NCBI GenBank assembly: GCA_035578175.1
Contig: JAQMRL010000004.1
Coordinates: forward strand, 75,679,901-75,743,900
Origin: Catonia carolina
Lineage: Eukaryota; Arthropoda; Insecta; Hemiptera; Achilidae
Reading direction: 5' to 3'
DNA length: 64,000 bases
In this document: positions 32,882 to 43,559 of the stretch, piece by piece
Layout of the letters: each line of letters starts with the position of its first letter
Numbering within the stretch: the stretch's first letter is position 1
Notes under the pieces: generated by a model
Seen by the model: only the letters and a program-made list of their open reading frames with translations
The model's database searches: none
Told to the model about the DNA's origin: nothing
Translations under genes and position numbers: made by a program

Positions 32882-33857
32882 ACTTTCTCTTGCCTATATG
32901 AATATATAGGAAGGAAAGTATTGTTTTCATGTCGATTTTTCGAAATCGAGTTTTCACCGGATCTATACGTTTTCAGACCCCCTGAATCCAAAAAACATGT
33001 TTTTAGCGATTGGTCTGTGTGTGTGTCTGTGTGTCTGTGTGTCTGTGTGTGTGTCTGTGTGTCTGTGTGTGTGTGTGTGTGAACAGAATATCTCAAGAAC
33101 GGAACATCGTACGAACTTGAAACTTGAAACTTAAGTTACATACCACTACCGGACGCGACACGAACATTTTCATCAAAATCGGTCAACCGGAAGTAGTAGT
33201 TTATTCGTATAATTTTTCAGTTTTTTGCGATTTTCTCAAAAACTGGTCCTACGATTTTTTTTAAAATCGTCTATTTTACTCAATTTTTTATTCTCTACAA
33301 GATAGGGTAGGCGCCATGTTTGCTGACATTCTCGGTGAGGCTGTTTTCACGTAAAAACGTTGTTTTTTTAAGATTTCGGCTTTAATATAAATTTTAGCGC
33401 AAAAACTTATATAATAAAAGTTGTAGAGAATTTAAAAACCTACAACTTCTGTTTCAAACATTTTTTTGTATAACGCTTAGTTTAGCGGTAATTTGCGATT
33501 TTCTGTTTTTTTTCTCACGAAAACGTGAGAAAAATCGATTTTTTTAACATTTCGGTCTTAGTATGCATTTTACGACAAAAGTGTATATAATTAAATTTAT
33601 AGAAAATTAAAAGATCTACAACTTTTGTTTAGAGAATTTTTCTCTACAGAGCCTAGTTTAGCGTGAAAGTGTGATTTTCCGTTTTTTTAAGCCAAATTGA
33701 GTTCGATTTTCATTTTGCGTCTTCCACTCATGATTAAAATAAGGTTATGTTTTTGAGGTTAGTTGTTGTTTATTTTTAATAATTTATTAATAATGTTAGG
33801 TTTATTATTAATTATTTGCATTGGCAAGAGAAAGTTGTGTGAGTGTTTCACACCAGA
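32882..33857 (+). mobile_element. Repeat B, full-length
   Basis: A well-preserved copy from ACTTTCTCTTGCCTATATG to GTGTGAGTGTTTCACACCAGA. The first hairpin (CCTATATGAATATATAGG), the GT/GTCT microsatellite (33014..33080) and both internal palindromes are intact. Useful as a reference for the family. Confidence 0.92.
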
Positions 33858-34002
33858 TTTTTTTAGGTATAGTCTACTCGTATAATACATTTACGAAGAG
33901 TTAGAAATGATAGCCTACACCACTAAAAATTAACTTATCTACATACATTTTTAAATTACATTTTTGAAGAAAGGAATATAAATTAAAAAAAAAAAAAAAT
34001 AA

Positions 34003-34300
34003 AAAAAAAAATTTTTAAGAAACGCTATTATTTAACAATGATTCAAATAAAAAATGAACTAAAATAAAAAAAATTTACAAAAAAAAATTACAAAAAAAAT
34101 TACAGACATTACTGTTACAAATAAAAGCGTGGCGCATTTTTTATTGTAAAATATTCGTTGTATAAAAATGCGCCACGCTTTTATTTGTAACAGTAATGTC
34201 TGTAATTTTTTTTGTAATTTTTTTTATTTTTTCTTTTTAGTTCATTTTTTATTTGAATCATTGTTAAATAATAGCGTTTCTTAAAAATTTTTTTTTATTT
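34003..34300. repeat. Large palindrome, arms of about 140 bp
   Basis: The left arm 34003..34142 and right arm 34161..34300 are near-perfect reverse complements around an 18-base spacer, with AAAGCGTGGCGCATTTTT next to the centre. Small A-run length differences are the main mismatches. Likely a foldback MITE; the extreme A/T tracts hide its ends. Confidence 0.88.
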
Positions 34301-34496
34301 TTTTTATTTTTTTTATAATTCTTTTTCTGTGATTTTTTTTGTAATTTTTTTTTGTAATTTTTTTTTATTTTTAGTTACTTTTTTTAAGTAATTGTTAAAT
34401 TAAAGCGTTTTTTAAATTTTTTAAATTTTTTTTGAAAAAAAAAATTTTCAAAAATTTTTTTTTTGAAATTTTTTTGTTATTTTTTTTACAAACACC

Positions 34497-34786
34497 TATT
34501 GTCATCGAAGATAAACAAGTGTGCAAAGTTTGATTCATATTGATACGGTAAAAGTATTAAAATTTTAAGTTGCAAGATTTGATGGATCCAAGAGTAAGTT
34601 ATTTTGTAATAATAAAAGCGTTTAAAAAAAATTTTTTTGTAAATTTTTTTTTATGACAGCGTATTGTCATCGAAGATAAACAAGTGTGCAAAGTTTCATT
34701 CATATTGATACAGTAGAAGTATTAAAATTTTAAGTTGCAAGATTTTATGGATCCAAGAGTAAGTTAAATAAAAGCGTTTAATAATT
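34497..34786 (+). repeat. Direct duplication of about 120 bp
   Basis: Two units, each starting TATTGTCATCGAAGATAAAC and ending AATAAAAGCGTTTA, lie about 170 bases apart with T-rich spacing. The AAAGCGTTT motif also occurs in the palindrome just upstream, so both may belong to one larger element. Confidence 0.8.
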
Positions 34787-34794
34787 CATATTAA

Positions 34795-36261
34795 CCCTTT
34801 CTAACCCAGTGTGACATAGAAGGAGTATTGGAGTGAAATAACAGACCTCAAAATTTTAGATATTAGAGACAACTTTGGATTAAAGAATGCTGGGTGTGAA
34901 GTGTAATAATTTTCTGTACCTTAGCCAGGATTCGAACCTGAGACCTCCGCTTTACAGTGTAGTATGCTGACCATTGCACCACGGAGGCAACCATTAATTT
35001 CTTTTTAATTTTGGTTTCAGAAGTTTATTTCATTTACTAAAATAAAGTAACATTTCTTTGAATATATTATATGTATGAACAAGTATAATTTTTAATCTGT
35101 TACTAAATAGTGATTTTATCCATTTTATCAATATTTTTTAATTGTAAAATTTTTGAAGTCTTAAATAATATTAAAATCATACTTAGTTTTTTTTACTACA
35201 AATCTAAGTAAGAGAATATTGTTTTGTTTAGGAAGCCTGAACATGATTTGACTTATTCTTATTGTTGGGAACTTTTATACCATCAAGTCCTAATGTGACA
35301 TACATGTAACACTTTTTTGTCAGGCCATCAAAAGGGTTAAAGGTCTAAAAGTGATTTTATTACACTTAAATATCTGTCGTCGTCGTCGTCTTCATGGATT
35401 AGGCTGTGCGTTAGCCTGTTCCGGCGTCCATCTCTTCCTCGGTCTACCAATACATCTTTTACCTGTCGGATTATGGATCAATGCATTTAATGGAAGGCGA
35501 TCTTGGGACATTCTTAACACATGCTCTGACCACTTTTCTTTGTATGTCCTTATAGTGTTCAACAATGGTTGGGCACCGCATTCATTCCTTATTACTTCAT
35601 TACGAATGCGATCCTCTCTTGTGCAGCCCTTAACTTGCCTTAGAAATCGCATTTCCGCTGACTGAATTCTCGATTCCTGTTTTCTCGTCAGCACCCATGC
35701 CTCACTTCCATAAGTTGGGATCGCCATTACTTTATAAAACTTTAGCAATGTGTTTTTCCTGGCTCTACTCTTGAGAGATCAACTTATTGCACCACATACC
35801 ATGTTGAACTTAGTTACTTTTTGATGCACATCATGGTCATAATCATACGTAACATCGCATCCCAAGTATTTAAAATTAGCTACTTGCTCCAAACTCTTGC
35901 TTCCAATCACTATTTTAGACCTTGTAGGCCATTTTCCATGGAAAGCCATAATTTTTGATTTGCCTGCAGAAATTTTCATATTAAAATGTTTGCCAATTAT
36001 GAAGAGCTTATGCACTGCCATTTGCAGCTTGTCCTCGGATTCCTGTATAATCACAGTGTCGTCAGCAACTAATAAATAGTTCATAAAAGTATTGCGGGTA
36101 AGAGCGATACCCTTGTCTACTTCATGCTGCCACATACACATAAGCTCGTTGACATATATATTTAATATATATTTAATTTAATATATAAATATCAGTAAAA
36201 TGTATAAAACAATGTAAACATATTCTTTTGTGTACAGTTTAAAAATTTGGGATTGAAAGGG
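34795..36261 (+). mobile_element. TTAA-type MITE G1, split by a LINE
   Basis: Ends are CCCTTTC and GAAAGGG, with TTAA on both sides (34791..34794, 36262..36265), as for piggyBac-related elements. A second copy lies at 41617..42205. Both contain a tRNA-like segment with GGTTCGAATCC or GGTTCGATTCC (box B), here on the reverse strand near 34925..34990. The segment was therefore part of the element before it spread. Confidence 0.85.
35375..36185 (-). pseudogene. RTE-like LINE, 5'-truncated, inserted in G1
   Basis: The reverse strand encodes LLVADDTVIIQESEDKLQ (the catalytic VADD strand), then FKYLGCDVTYDYDHDVHQK, then a stop, then FYKVMAIPTYGSEAWVL (two residues of PTLLYGSE missing) and GRPRKRW. 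It ends in a (GAC)n-like tail (35376..35393 as TCG on this strand). TAAATATC is duplicated on both sides (35367..35374, 36186..36193). The endonuclease and fingers are missing. Confidence 0.88.
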
Positions 36262-36611
36262 TTAAAAAAGGTATACAACTTTATGGCAAAAAAGGAACTG
36301 TTACAGTATTCTACCTGGAGGGTTCAATGAGAACTACTGCAAAAATTTAACTTGGTTAGAACAGCAAACAATACAACTTGATTGATTGATTAATTGAACA
36401 AGGGGAAGGGGGAGTCCTTTCAGTCCCCTTAACGCTGCATGTTGCATTACCCCATCCAAACATGAAAGCATGTTTACTCAGCAAACTGACCCCACTCCTG
36501 AATAAGTTTCACAAGTTCGCTTGCCAAAACATTCTATGGCAGACTTCGCTTCAGGTTTGCTGGCCCAAAAATTGAATTACAAATTTAAAAAACTATTTAC
36601 AAGCCAAAATA
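36262..36611. other. No recognised feature
   Basis: Includes a short GGGGA/TCCCC inverted motif near 36402..36432 but no gene. Confidence 0.5.
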
Positions 36612-37527
36612 CGAGGTGTGCCTATTACATAACGAGACTTATGTTGTAAAAAATTTAATTTTAATTTTATACTAAATCAATTATTGTCACCTTCAATATA
36701 ATAAACTCCTCTATCCTTACAACACTCCATGCAAATTTTCCATTGTTGGAAACAGTGCTCGAAGTCATCTTCTGTTAGCTTCTTCAGGACTCGTGCCGCT
36801 CAAAAATGTTTGTACTGACACTTTGTACGTGATTGAAAATGACCCAAATTTTTTGGAAAGTAAATAACATGTGATGAAATGTGGTTTTTTAATTATGATT
36901 CGAAAACGAAGTGCCAATCCATGCACTGGAAGAGCCGAACTTCACAGAGAGCCAAAAAAGCTCAAATGTGCAAGTCAAAATTTAAAGTAATGATGATTGT
37001 TTTTTTCTGATATCCATGGGATTGTGTACCTTCACTGGGTTCCTGAAGGTTAAACAATTAATCAATATTACTACCTTGAGGTACTTTCTAAATTATGTCA
37101 AAGAGTAAGGAAAAACACCCCAAAATGTGAAAGGCCAAATCATGGGTTCTCCACCAAGACAATGCGCCAGCTCATTCCGCGTTGTCTGTCAAGAGGTTCC
37201 TAGCTAAGTATAGCATCTCAGTGTAAGAACATCAACCTTATTCACCAGATCTTGCACCATGTGACTTCTACCTGTTCTCTAAGGTGAAATTTGCATTAAA
37301 AAGACCAAGATTTGAGTCTGTGGAAGCTGTAAAAGAGAAAGCGGCACAAGTCCTGAAGGAGCTGACAGAAGATGACTTCCAGGACTGTTTCCAACAACGG
37401 AAAATTCGCATGGAGCATTGTAGGATTAAAGAAGGAGTGTATATAGAAGGTGACAATAAGTGATTATGTATAAAATTAAAATAAAATTTTTACAATGTCA
37501 GTCTCATTATTTAATAGCCACACCTCG
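36612..37527 (+). mobile_element. Mariner element E1, rearranged
   Basis: TA-flanked, with ends CGAGGTGTG and CACACCTCG. The right half encodes a DD34D C-terminus (VLHQDNAPAHSALSVKRFL, then YSPDLAPCDFYLF) with stops. The left 190 bases are a reversed copy of the right end, including coding sequence for the C-terminus, so the arms are far longer than a natural mariner inverted repeat. The N-terminal half is missing. Confidence 0.85.
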
Positions 37528-37980
37528 TATATACTATTAAAAATATTTTAGTTCAAAATTTAAAATCTCTTCTGCCATTCCACTTCTTCACATACATAAA
37601 TGAAATACACAGCGATTAAGGAATAATAGTAAGTTCATCATATGGAAGTACTGGGAACTATTGATTTTTTCAAGATTTATTTGAAAGAATTCCAATGCTG
37701 AAGATGATGTAAACTGTTTAAAAAATTGCTCTAATCGTCAAAATTTATTTTTGCAAAAAATTTTCAATCTCTTTCCAACATACAAAGTCTCAAAATTAAG
37801 TGTATTTATAGTGACAATATGATACGCTATTAAAAAGGAAATATTTAATTTTTTTACATTTTAAATTTGTCCCTTTTAGGGATTTTTCTTCTTCTTTTCA
37901 CAGCATAAGCCATTTAGCCTATTCAAACATCAAAATTATTTATGTTTCTAATTCTGTAAATATTTAATTTAATATCTTTT
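37528..37980. other. AT-rich stretch, nothing recognised
   Basis: No coding or repeat signal identified. Confidence 0.5.
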
Positions 37981-38400
37981 AAACAGATAGGTGGGTTTCA
38001 AATTATTTACACTCAATCTGTTTGTTTCAGGGCTAAAATAAATAGTTCTGTTTCTTATCACATGGTCAGCCAATTAAATGACTGAATCATTTAAGAACAG
38101 AAGAGGTAGAGGTGTAAAAGACACTAATCAGAGTTATCACCTCTGAAAGTAATGAATTTCATTATACAGCAAGACCCTGTGGTGAATAAAGTAAAGGTGT
38201 CATTTGCCGAGTGGAAAGTGGGTGCTTTTCAGAGGGCCCGGCATGCTGGTAAGCGTACTTTTCCACTCAGTGAGGAGCCTTCCTCACTGAGTGGAAAAGT
38301 ACGCTTACCAGCAATGGTAAACCACCTCACTCTTCGTTTTTACTTAGTAAAACCTCTACAGGTTCAAACCAGCCTTTCGGCTGATGACCTAAACAACAAC
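37981..38400 (+). mobile_element. Repeat A copy with internal palindrome
   Basis: Full-length A apart from its first bases. A 32-bp inverted duplication (38245..38312) was created inside it, yet the frame from ATG 38152 stays open to the 3' end. Confidence 0.88.
38245..38312. repeat. Perfect 32-bp inverted repeat, 4-base loop
   Basis: Arms 38245..38276 and 38281..38312 are exact reverse complements around GCCT, starting GCTGGTAAGCGTACTTTTCC. Normal A copies have only the left arm, followed by AGGCAATGG. A template switch would make this in one step. Confidence 0.95.
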
Positions 38401-38736
38401 AGTTACAATAAATTATTCCCAGTATTGCAGAGGTCTTTTTGAATTTCTTCATCCATGAGGACTGTATCCCAAAATCTACAGTACTTTGAAATTTCACCTC
38501 CATTCATTCTTTGAAGATACTTCATCCATTTAATGGGGGTAATAACTGATTTTCTCATTTACACTTTTTCTTGTTGTGCCTATCATGTTTTGGATGTTGG
38601 CAATCATCATGGCTATTTTGATCTTATTAGTCACAATCCAGAACAATTCCATGGAGCTCTTACTAATCCAGGTCCTCAAATTGGCAAGCCAGGAAATTCT
38701 TATTCAATCAGGATTCCTTTCTCCCTATATTTTCCC

Positions 38737-38928
38737 TTGGATGTTTTTATGAAGAAGGTTTCCAAAATTTAGTTGTGCGATATGATAAGTGTTTACAAAA
38801 ACTTGGAAACTATGTAGAAAAATAGATAAAAGTATGTAGATTCCGAAAATAAAATTAGTTTTTGCAAATTTCCTTTTATTTTTTTTTTTATTTTCAAACG
38901 GTACTTACTTTAAAAATACGCCTCGTAT
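38737..38928 (+). pseudogene. Mariner C-terminal remnant
   Basis: Reads EEGFQNLVVRYDKCLQKLGN, then YVEK and a stop at 38822..38824, the standard end of mariner transposases. About 100 bases later CTTTAAAAATACGCCTCGTA looks like a mariner right terminus. No catalytic region or left end was found. Confidence 0.65.
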
Positions 38929-39817
38929 ATCAAAAATACTTCATTAAAATATTATTATTTAAACGTCAGAAAGACAGTACTGTTAATGATTTAAAAAATT
39001 TACGTATCTTGCCAATTAAAAACTTATTTATTTTTAAAGTTTTAAAATAGTTTTATAAAAAAAGTGTCAAAAGAGGTACTGAAAACTTGTATCACAGAAC
39101 TAGAGGTTCAAGCCAACAACTTTTTGTAAGACCTAAAGTTAATAAATCCTTTTTTTGCTAAAACTTTTGTTTATCTAGGTTCGAAGTGTTTTAAACTGCT
39201 GCCTATTGAAGTGTTAGTGTTTTACTGTTACTAGCTTGCAGTGCTTGCTGTTCAGTACTTGTACAAATTTACTGATCTTGGTAAATAATATAACAATAAT
39301 AACTAATTTTAGTGTTTTGTAAGTGCACCCGGAAACCGGCTTACAACTGTTGTTCCAGAATTGAATAAATTGCTCCTTGGATGAAGACAGCAATCAGCAC
39401 AGTGGGTATTCCTATCCCTGTATTCCTGTCTTTCCCCTTCACTCCCCAATCATCATCAGTAATCACGTTGTGAAAGGACGTTGGCAACAAATTTACTTAT
39501 TTCTTCATATCGAATTTTTGGGTAAGCCAACTGAATATAAATTCTACAAGACATTAAATTAGCAGGCTATGCCTACAGTCCACTTCTCAGAAGGGTCTCG
39601 CGGGATTTTTCCTCAATTGGTTTTTTGTATCCACTCGGGGACAAATGCATAATCACGCTAGTAGAATGTTTGTGAGCCCTGATTTTCAGGGTAGTTGAAA
39701 TTATTTCACATATTCTCTAAAAACGATGTATTTTTTGTCAATATCAAAACCAATAATGTAGCTCAAGTAATTCACTTTAGTTTTTGTATTAGATATGTAC
39801 AAGTTTTATGAGCTGCA
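38929..39817. other. No recognised feature
   Basis: Moderately GC-richer near 39360..39680. No gene or repeat could be named. Confidence 0.45.
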
Positions 39818-40879
39818 TGTTGTCGTTTAGGTCATCAGTTCACAGACTGGTTTGAACCTCTAGAGGCTTTAATAAGTCAAATGTGGAGTGAGGTGGTTTA
39901 CCATGCCTTCTTCACCGAGTGGAAAAGTATGCTTATCACCATGGAAGACTCTCTGAAAAGCATCTACTTCCACCCTGTAAATGACACCTTCACTTTGTTC
40001 ACCTCAGGGTCTGGCTATATGTATAATAAAATTCATTACTCTCAGAGGCAATAACTCTGATTAGTGTCTTTTACATCCCTACTTTTTTTTGTTTCAAATG
40101 TTGCAGTCATTTAATTGACTGGCCAAATGATGAAGAAATAGAACCAATTTTTGTAGCCCTTGAACTACCAGATCGAGCGCAAATTTATTTATTTATTATT
40201 GCTAAAAACAAGTACAATGAATCTTATCCTATCTTATTTCCTAATACCCACATAGGTCTAGCCTGTGCGTGGGTATGAGTTGGTTTATTTTATTTATTCT
40301 ATTATAATAATAGCTTTTTATATCTACACTAAATTTATATAAAAGAAAAGAAACAAAATTTAAAAAAAAAAAATAAATTACAAAAATAAAAATATAACGT
40401 CATGTAATGGCAAAGGATAAAGCAGACTTCGATGACAATGTTAACAAAAGTACTTTAGCTGACACAAGAGGAAGAGCAATTAGTTTGAATACATAGAACT
40501 AATTAAATCCTCAGATTGCACTCTCCCTAAATTAATCAGTCAGTTGGTTACTTTTCTTTTGTATATTTAAGGAGTTACATCAGTATTTCGGATAGCCTCT
40601 GGTAAATTAAGGTATGTGATTGAGGCTATATAATGCAATCTATGTGCTTGATATCCATTACGGGCAGCTCTGGTATGATATTTATGAGTTATTTTCTGTA
40701 GTACAGAAAGTTTATTAGATCTTATGTACAGTAGTAAGGAACTTATGTAAAGTTGCCGAATGTCAAGTACCGGAAATCTACCGTATAACAAATCAGAAGG
40801 GAATTGTCTGTCACAATTTAAAGCACTTTTGATCACAGGTTTCATATAATAATTTAACACCCCACCTGCCTGTTATGGG
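39818..40879 (-). mobile_element. Repeat A copy split by a LINE
   Basis: A parts are 39818..40195 and 40852..40879 (ending CCACCTGCCTGTTATGGG). The interruption is in the GCAAATAATTTAAC block near the A 5' end. Confidence 0.8.
40196..40851 (-). pseudogene. Non-LTR retrotransposon 3' end inside repeat A
   Basis: The reverse strand encodes the last 90 or so residues of a Jockey/CR1-like LINE ORF2: LYISSLLLYIRSNK, then ITHKYHTRAARNGYQ, then YLNLPEAIRN, ending at a stop at 40567..40569. A 3' untranslated region of about 370 bases ends in an AAATAAATAAAT-type tail. Clade assignment is by eye. Confidence 0.7.
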
Positions 40880-41060
40880 AAAATGAACTGCATAGATTCT
40901 GGAAAAGAAAAATGACTTTTTGGAGCTTCTCTTCTGACTTGAGTATTTAAATTTAGTTGTCAGCAAAGAAAATGGTATTCAGGGAGAGATCATGACTTAC
41001 ACCCAATATTGAATTGGTAAACTGACTTCCATTCTTAAAACAATAAATCTTTATAACGCA
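40880..41060. other. Short unassigned spacer
   Basis: Between the A copy and the palindrome; nothing recognised. Confidence 0.5.
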
Positions 41061-41427
41061 TCCTGCAGTTTGAAATTAATTCTATTTTATACAATAAATT
41101 TCACTTATATACACGTGTTTCGGTGGATCCACCATCATCAGAGTAAATAACATAATTGAAACTTAAAAATTTTTTTATTTATTTAAAATCTATAGAAGAT
41201 GATACATCTTCAGTCATTTGTATGTTTTATACAAATGACTGAATGATGTATCATCTTCTATAGATTTTTAATAAATAAAAAAAATATTTTAGTTTCAATT
41301 ATGTTATTTACTCTGATGATGGTGGATCCACCGAAACACGTGTATATAAGTAAAGATAAAAGTTGACGCAGTTTAAAAAAGGTTAGTGAAATTTATTATA
41401 TAAATTCATTATATAAAATAGAATTAA
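41061..41427. mobile_element. Palindromic Penelope-like (?) element, small form
   Basis: Two arms meet around GTTTT near 41232. Each arm carries a hammerhead-like core: reverse strand 41118..41141 and forward strand 41313..41336. The inner 120 bases pair almost perfectly. The outer part of the right arm has about 35 extra bases. Tail-to-tail inverted copies and hammerhead motifs are known traits of Penelope-like elements, which is why I suggest that class; no reverse transcriptase is present. Confidence 0.55.
41313..41336 (+). ncRNA. Hammerhead-ribozyme-like core
   Basis: CTGATGA is followed by T, a stem GGTGG/CCACC with a two-base AT turn, and GAAA. UUUACU directly upstream can pair with AGUAAA downstream (41349..41354), leaving ACACGUGU as a minimal stem III. 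Related cores are at 41118..41141 (reverse), 41487..41520 (reverse, CTGATAA) and 43182..43205 (forward). In the last, GTGTA is followed at once by AGTAAC, as the model predicts for stem I after the cleavage site. Activity is untested. Confidence 0.4.
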
Positions 41428-41616
41428 TTTAACACTCCATCTGCCCGTCATGGGCATTGATTTTTCCTATTTGTTACTTACAGGTGTTTCAGTGGATCCA
41501 CCATTATCAGAGTACATGTAATCATTTGAAACTAAAAAAAAATTTTAAATCTGTAGAAGATGTTACATCTTCAGTAATTTATATAAAACACTAATTAAAA
41601 AAAAATTCAGTTTTAA

Positions 41617-42205
41617 CCCTTTCAATCTCATATTTTTTAACTATACACAAACAAATATGTGTACATTGTTTCATACACTTTACTGACATTTAAGTGAAAT
41701 AAAATCACTTTCGACTATAGACCATCAGCCTTTTTGATGGTATAACAAAAAAGTGTGACACATATGTCACATTGGGCTAGATGATATCAAAATTCCCAAC
41801 AATATGAATAAGTAAAAATCATGTGCAGGCTTCCTAAACAATTTTCTCTTGCTTAGATTTATAGCAAAGCATTATTTAAGACTTAAAAAATGTTACAATT
41901 CAAAAATTTTGGTAAAATGGACCAAATCACTATTTACAGTCTAAAAAATATACTTGTATGTACATTCAACGTTCTCAAAGAAATGCTACTTTATTTTAGT
42001 AAATGAACACGAATATTTAAAACTAAAATTAACTTTAAAAAGAAACTAATGGTCGCGTCCGTCGTGTATCTTACACTGCAAAGCGGAGGTCTCAGGTTCG
42101 ATTCCTGGCTAGGGTACAGAAAATTATTACACTTCACATCCAGCGCTCTTTAATCAAAAGTAGTCACTCCAATGTGACTTCTATGCCACACTGGGTAAGA
42201 AAGGG
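41617..42205 (-). mobile_element. TTAA-type MITE G2
   Basis: Reversed, uninterrupted copy of the element at 34795. It starts CCCTTTC after TTAA and ends GAAAGGG before TAAA, where one target base has changed. The tRNA-like part contains CAGGTTCGATTCCTGGC near 42090. Confidence 0.82.
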
Positions 42206-42218
42206 TAAAATGATATTA

Positions 42219-43175
42219 CAGTAAACCTTCGCTTCTTAGACACTCGATTCTTCGACACTCTGTGTACTTCGACATGGTTTGTGGCAAAGCAACATGATTT
42301 GGTGTAAGTAGCGATCCGGCAGGCATATCAGCCCCTTCACTTTCTCCTCATCCTTGTACTCTTCCATTGTTCTTAAGTACAGTATTATATAGAAGAGCAC
42401 ATCAGTTTGTTTATATTCATTAAAATGGTGCAATTTTCATACTACAATCAAGTTTTTAATGGTTCCTACTGATGGTTAGTCATGAAATGAACTTTATTGA
42501 GGAACTTTTAACTTTTAACTTTTATTGAGGAACAATCTACTGCGCATGCCCAGTTTTTCTATTACAATCCTAAAAACATACTGACACTCATAGTTCATTG
42601 GAATACACAGTCCTTATTTTATTACGTGACGAGTGGTACAGGAAATATTGTTTTGATTTGGCTATTCTGTTTTTACATTTTAAGCTACATGTATACAAAT
42701 AAAAGTATTTTAATTCGTTAAAACTTATTCAGTTTCTTTTCATTTCAATTCTTCACATTTTATTAATTATTCTGTAGTGTTGTTATAAATTATTTATCTA
42801 TCCGTGTATTATAAGTTTATCATGTCGACTGTTCAAAAGCAGGGTAAAACAATTTGAAGTGCGGAACGGAATGTTATTTTAAATGTTATTAAGTGTTGTA
42901 AAGAAGAAGCAAAAAATAAACTACATAATACTACACATTTGCATGTTTTTAGAAATGTACGTACAACGCTGGCAGCAGCGCATTGCCCACACTGAGTCCC
43001 GGGTTTGTCTTGTCATTACATATCAGTACATATAATATGCCATATGCTCTGTATAGTGAGACATTTCAATACAACCTCTAAGTCCATTAACAACCTCTAA
43101 GTCACCTACCTCTAAGTCGCAACCTCTTTGACAACCTCTAAGTCCACCACGTGTCGAACTATCAAAGTTCTACTA
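42219..43175 (+). mobile_element. Pogo/Tigger-like element, decayed
   Basis: TA-flanked, with imperfect ends CAGTAAACCTTCG and (reversed) TAGTAGAACTTTG, the CAGT-type terminus of pogo relatives. A broken N-terminal stretch near 42824 reads MSTVQKQGKT, stop, then AERNVILNVIKCCKEEAKNK, which resembles the start of some insect Tc1-group transposases. Tandem ACCTCTAAGTC motifs lie near the right end. No DDE region was found. Confidence 0.55.
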
Positions 43176-43371
43176 TAAACTCTGATGATGGTGGATCCAC
43201 TGAAACACGTGTAAGTAACAAATATAAAAATTGAAGGCAGCTTAAAAAGGTTAGTAAAATTTACGTATTATATAAATTTATAATGTGAAATAGTGTTATA
43301 AAATTAAAGAATAATTTGTCAAACATTGTAGCATATATCCACCATTTAATGAATTTCTTATATTGTTTTTT

Positions 43372-43524
43372 ACTTTCTCTTGCCTATATGAATATATAGG
43401 AAGGAAAGTATTGTTTTCATGTCGATTTTACGAAATTGAGTTGTTACCGGATATACTTGTTTTCAGACCTCCTGAACCCAAAAAATATGTTTTTAGCAAT
43501 TGGTGCGTGCGTGCGTGCGCGCAC

Positions 43525-43559
<35 letters not shown>

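Larger units (their letters stand above)
41467..43235. mobile_element. Penelope-like (?) inverted pair, large form
   Basis: The arms at 41467..41530 and 43180..43235 are reverse complements (GTTACTTACAGGTGTTTCAG against ACACGTGTAAGTAACA). Nearly all of the interior is two later insertions (41617..42205 and 42219..43175). Without them the arms lie about 100-150 bases apart, like the small form upstream. Confidence 0.55.

Noticed and set aside
34905..34990. A functional tRNA gene
   Set aside because: Box A- and box B-like motifs are present, but I could not pair a proper acceptor stem, and the same segment recurs inside another MITE copy, so it is tRNA-derived.
38533..38772. A host exon in the 79-codon frame before the mariner C-terminus
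   Set aside because: No recognisable domain or splice signals, and the adjoining sequence is a transposase tail and terminus.
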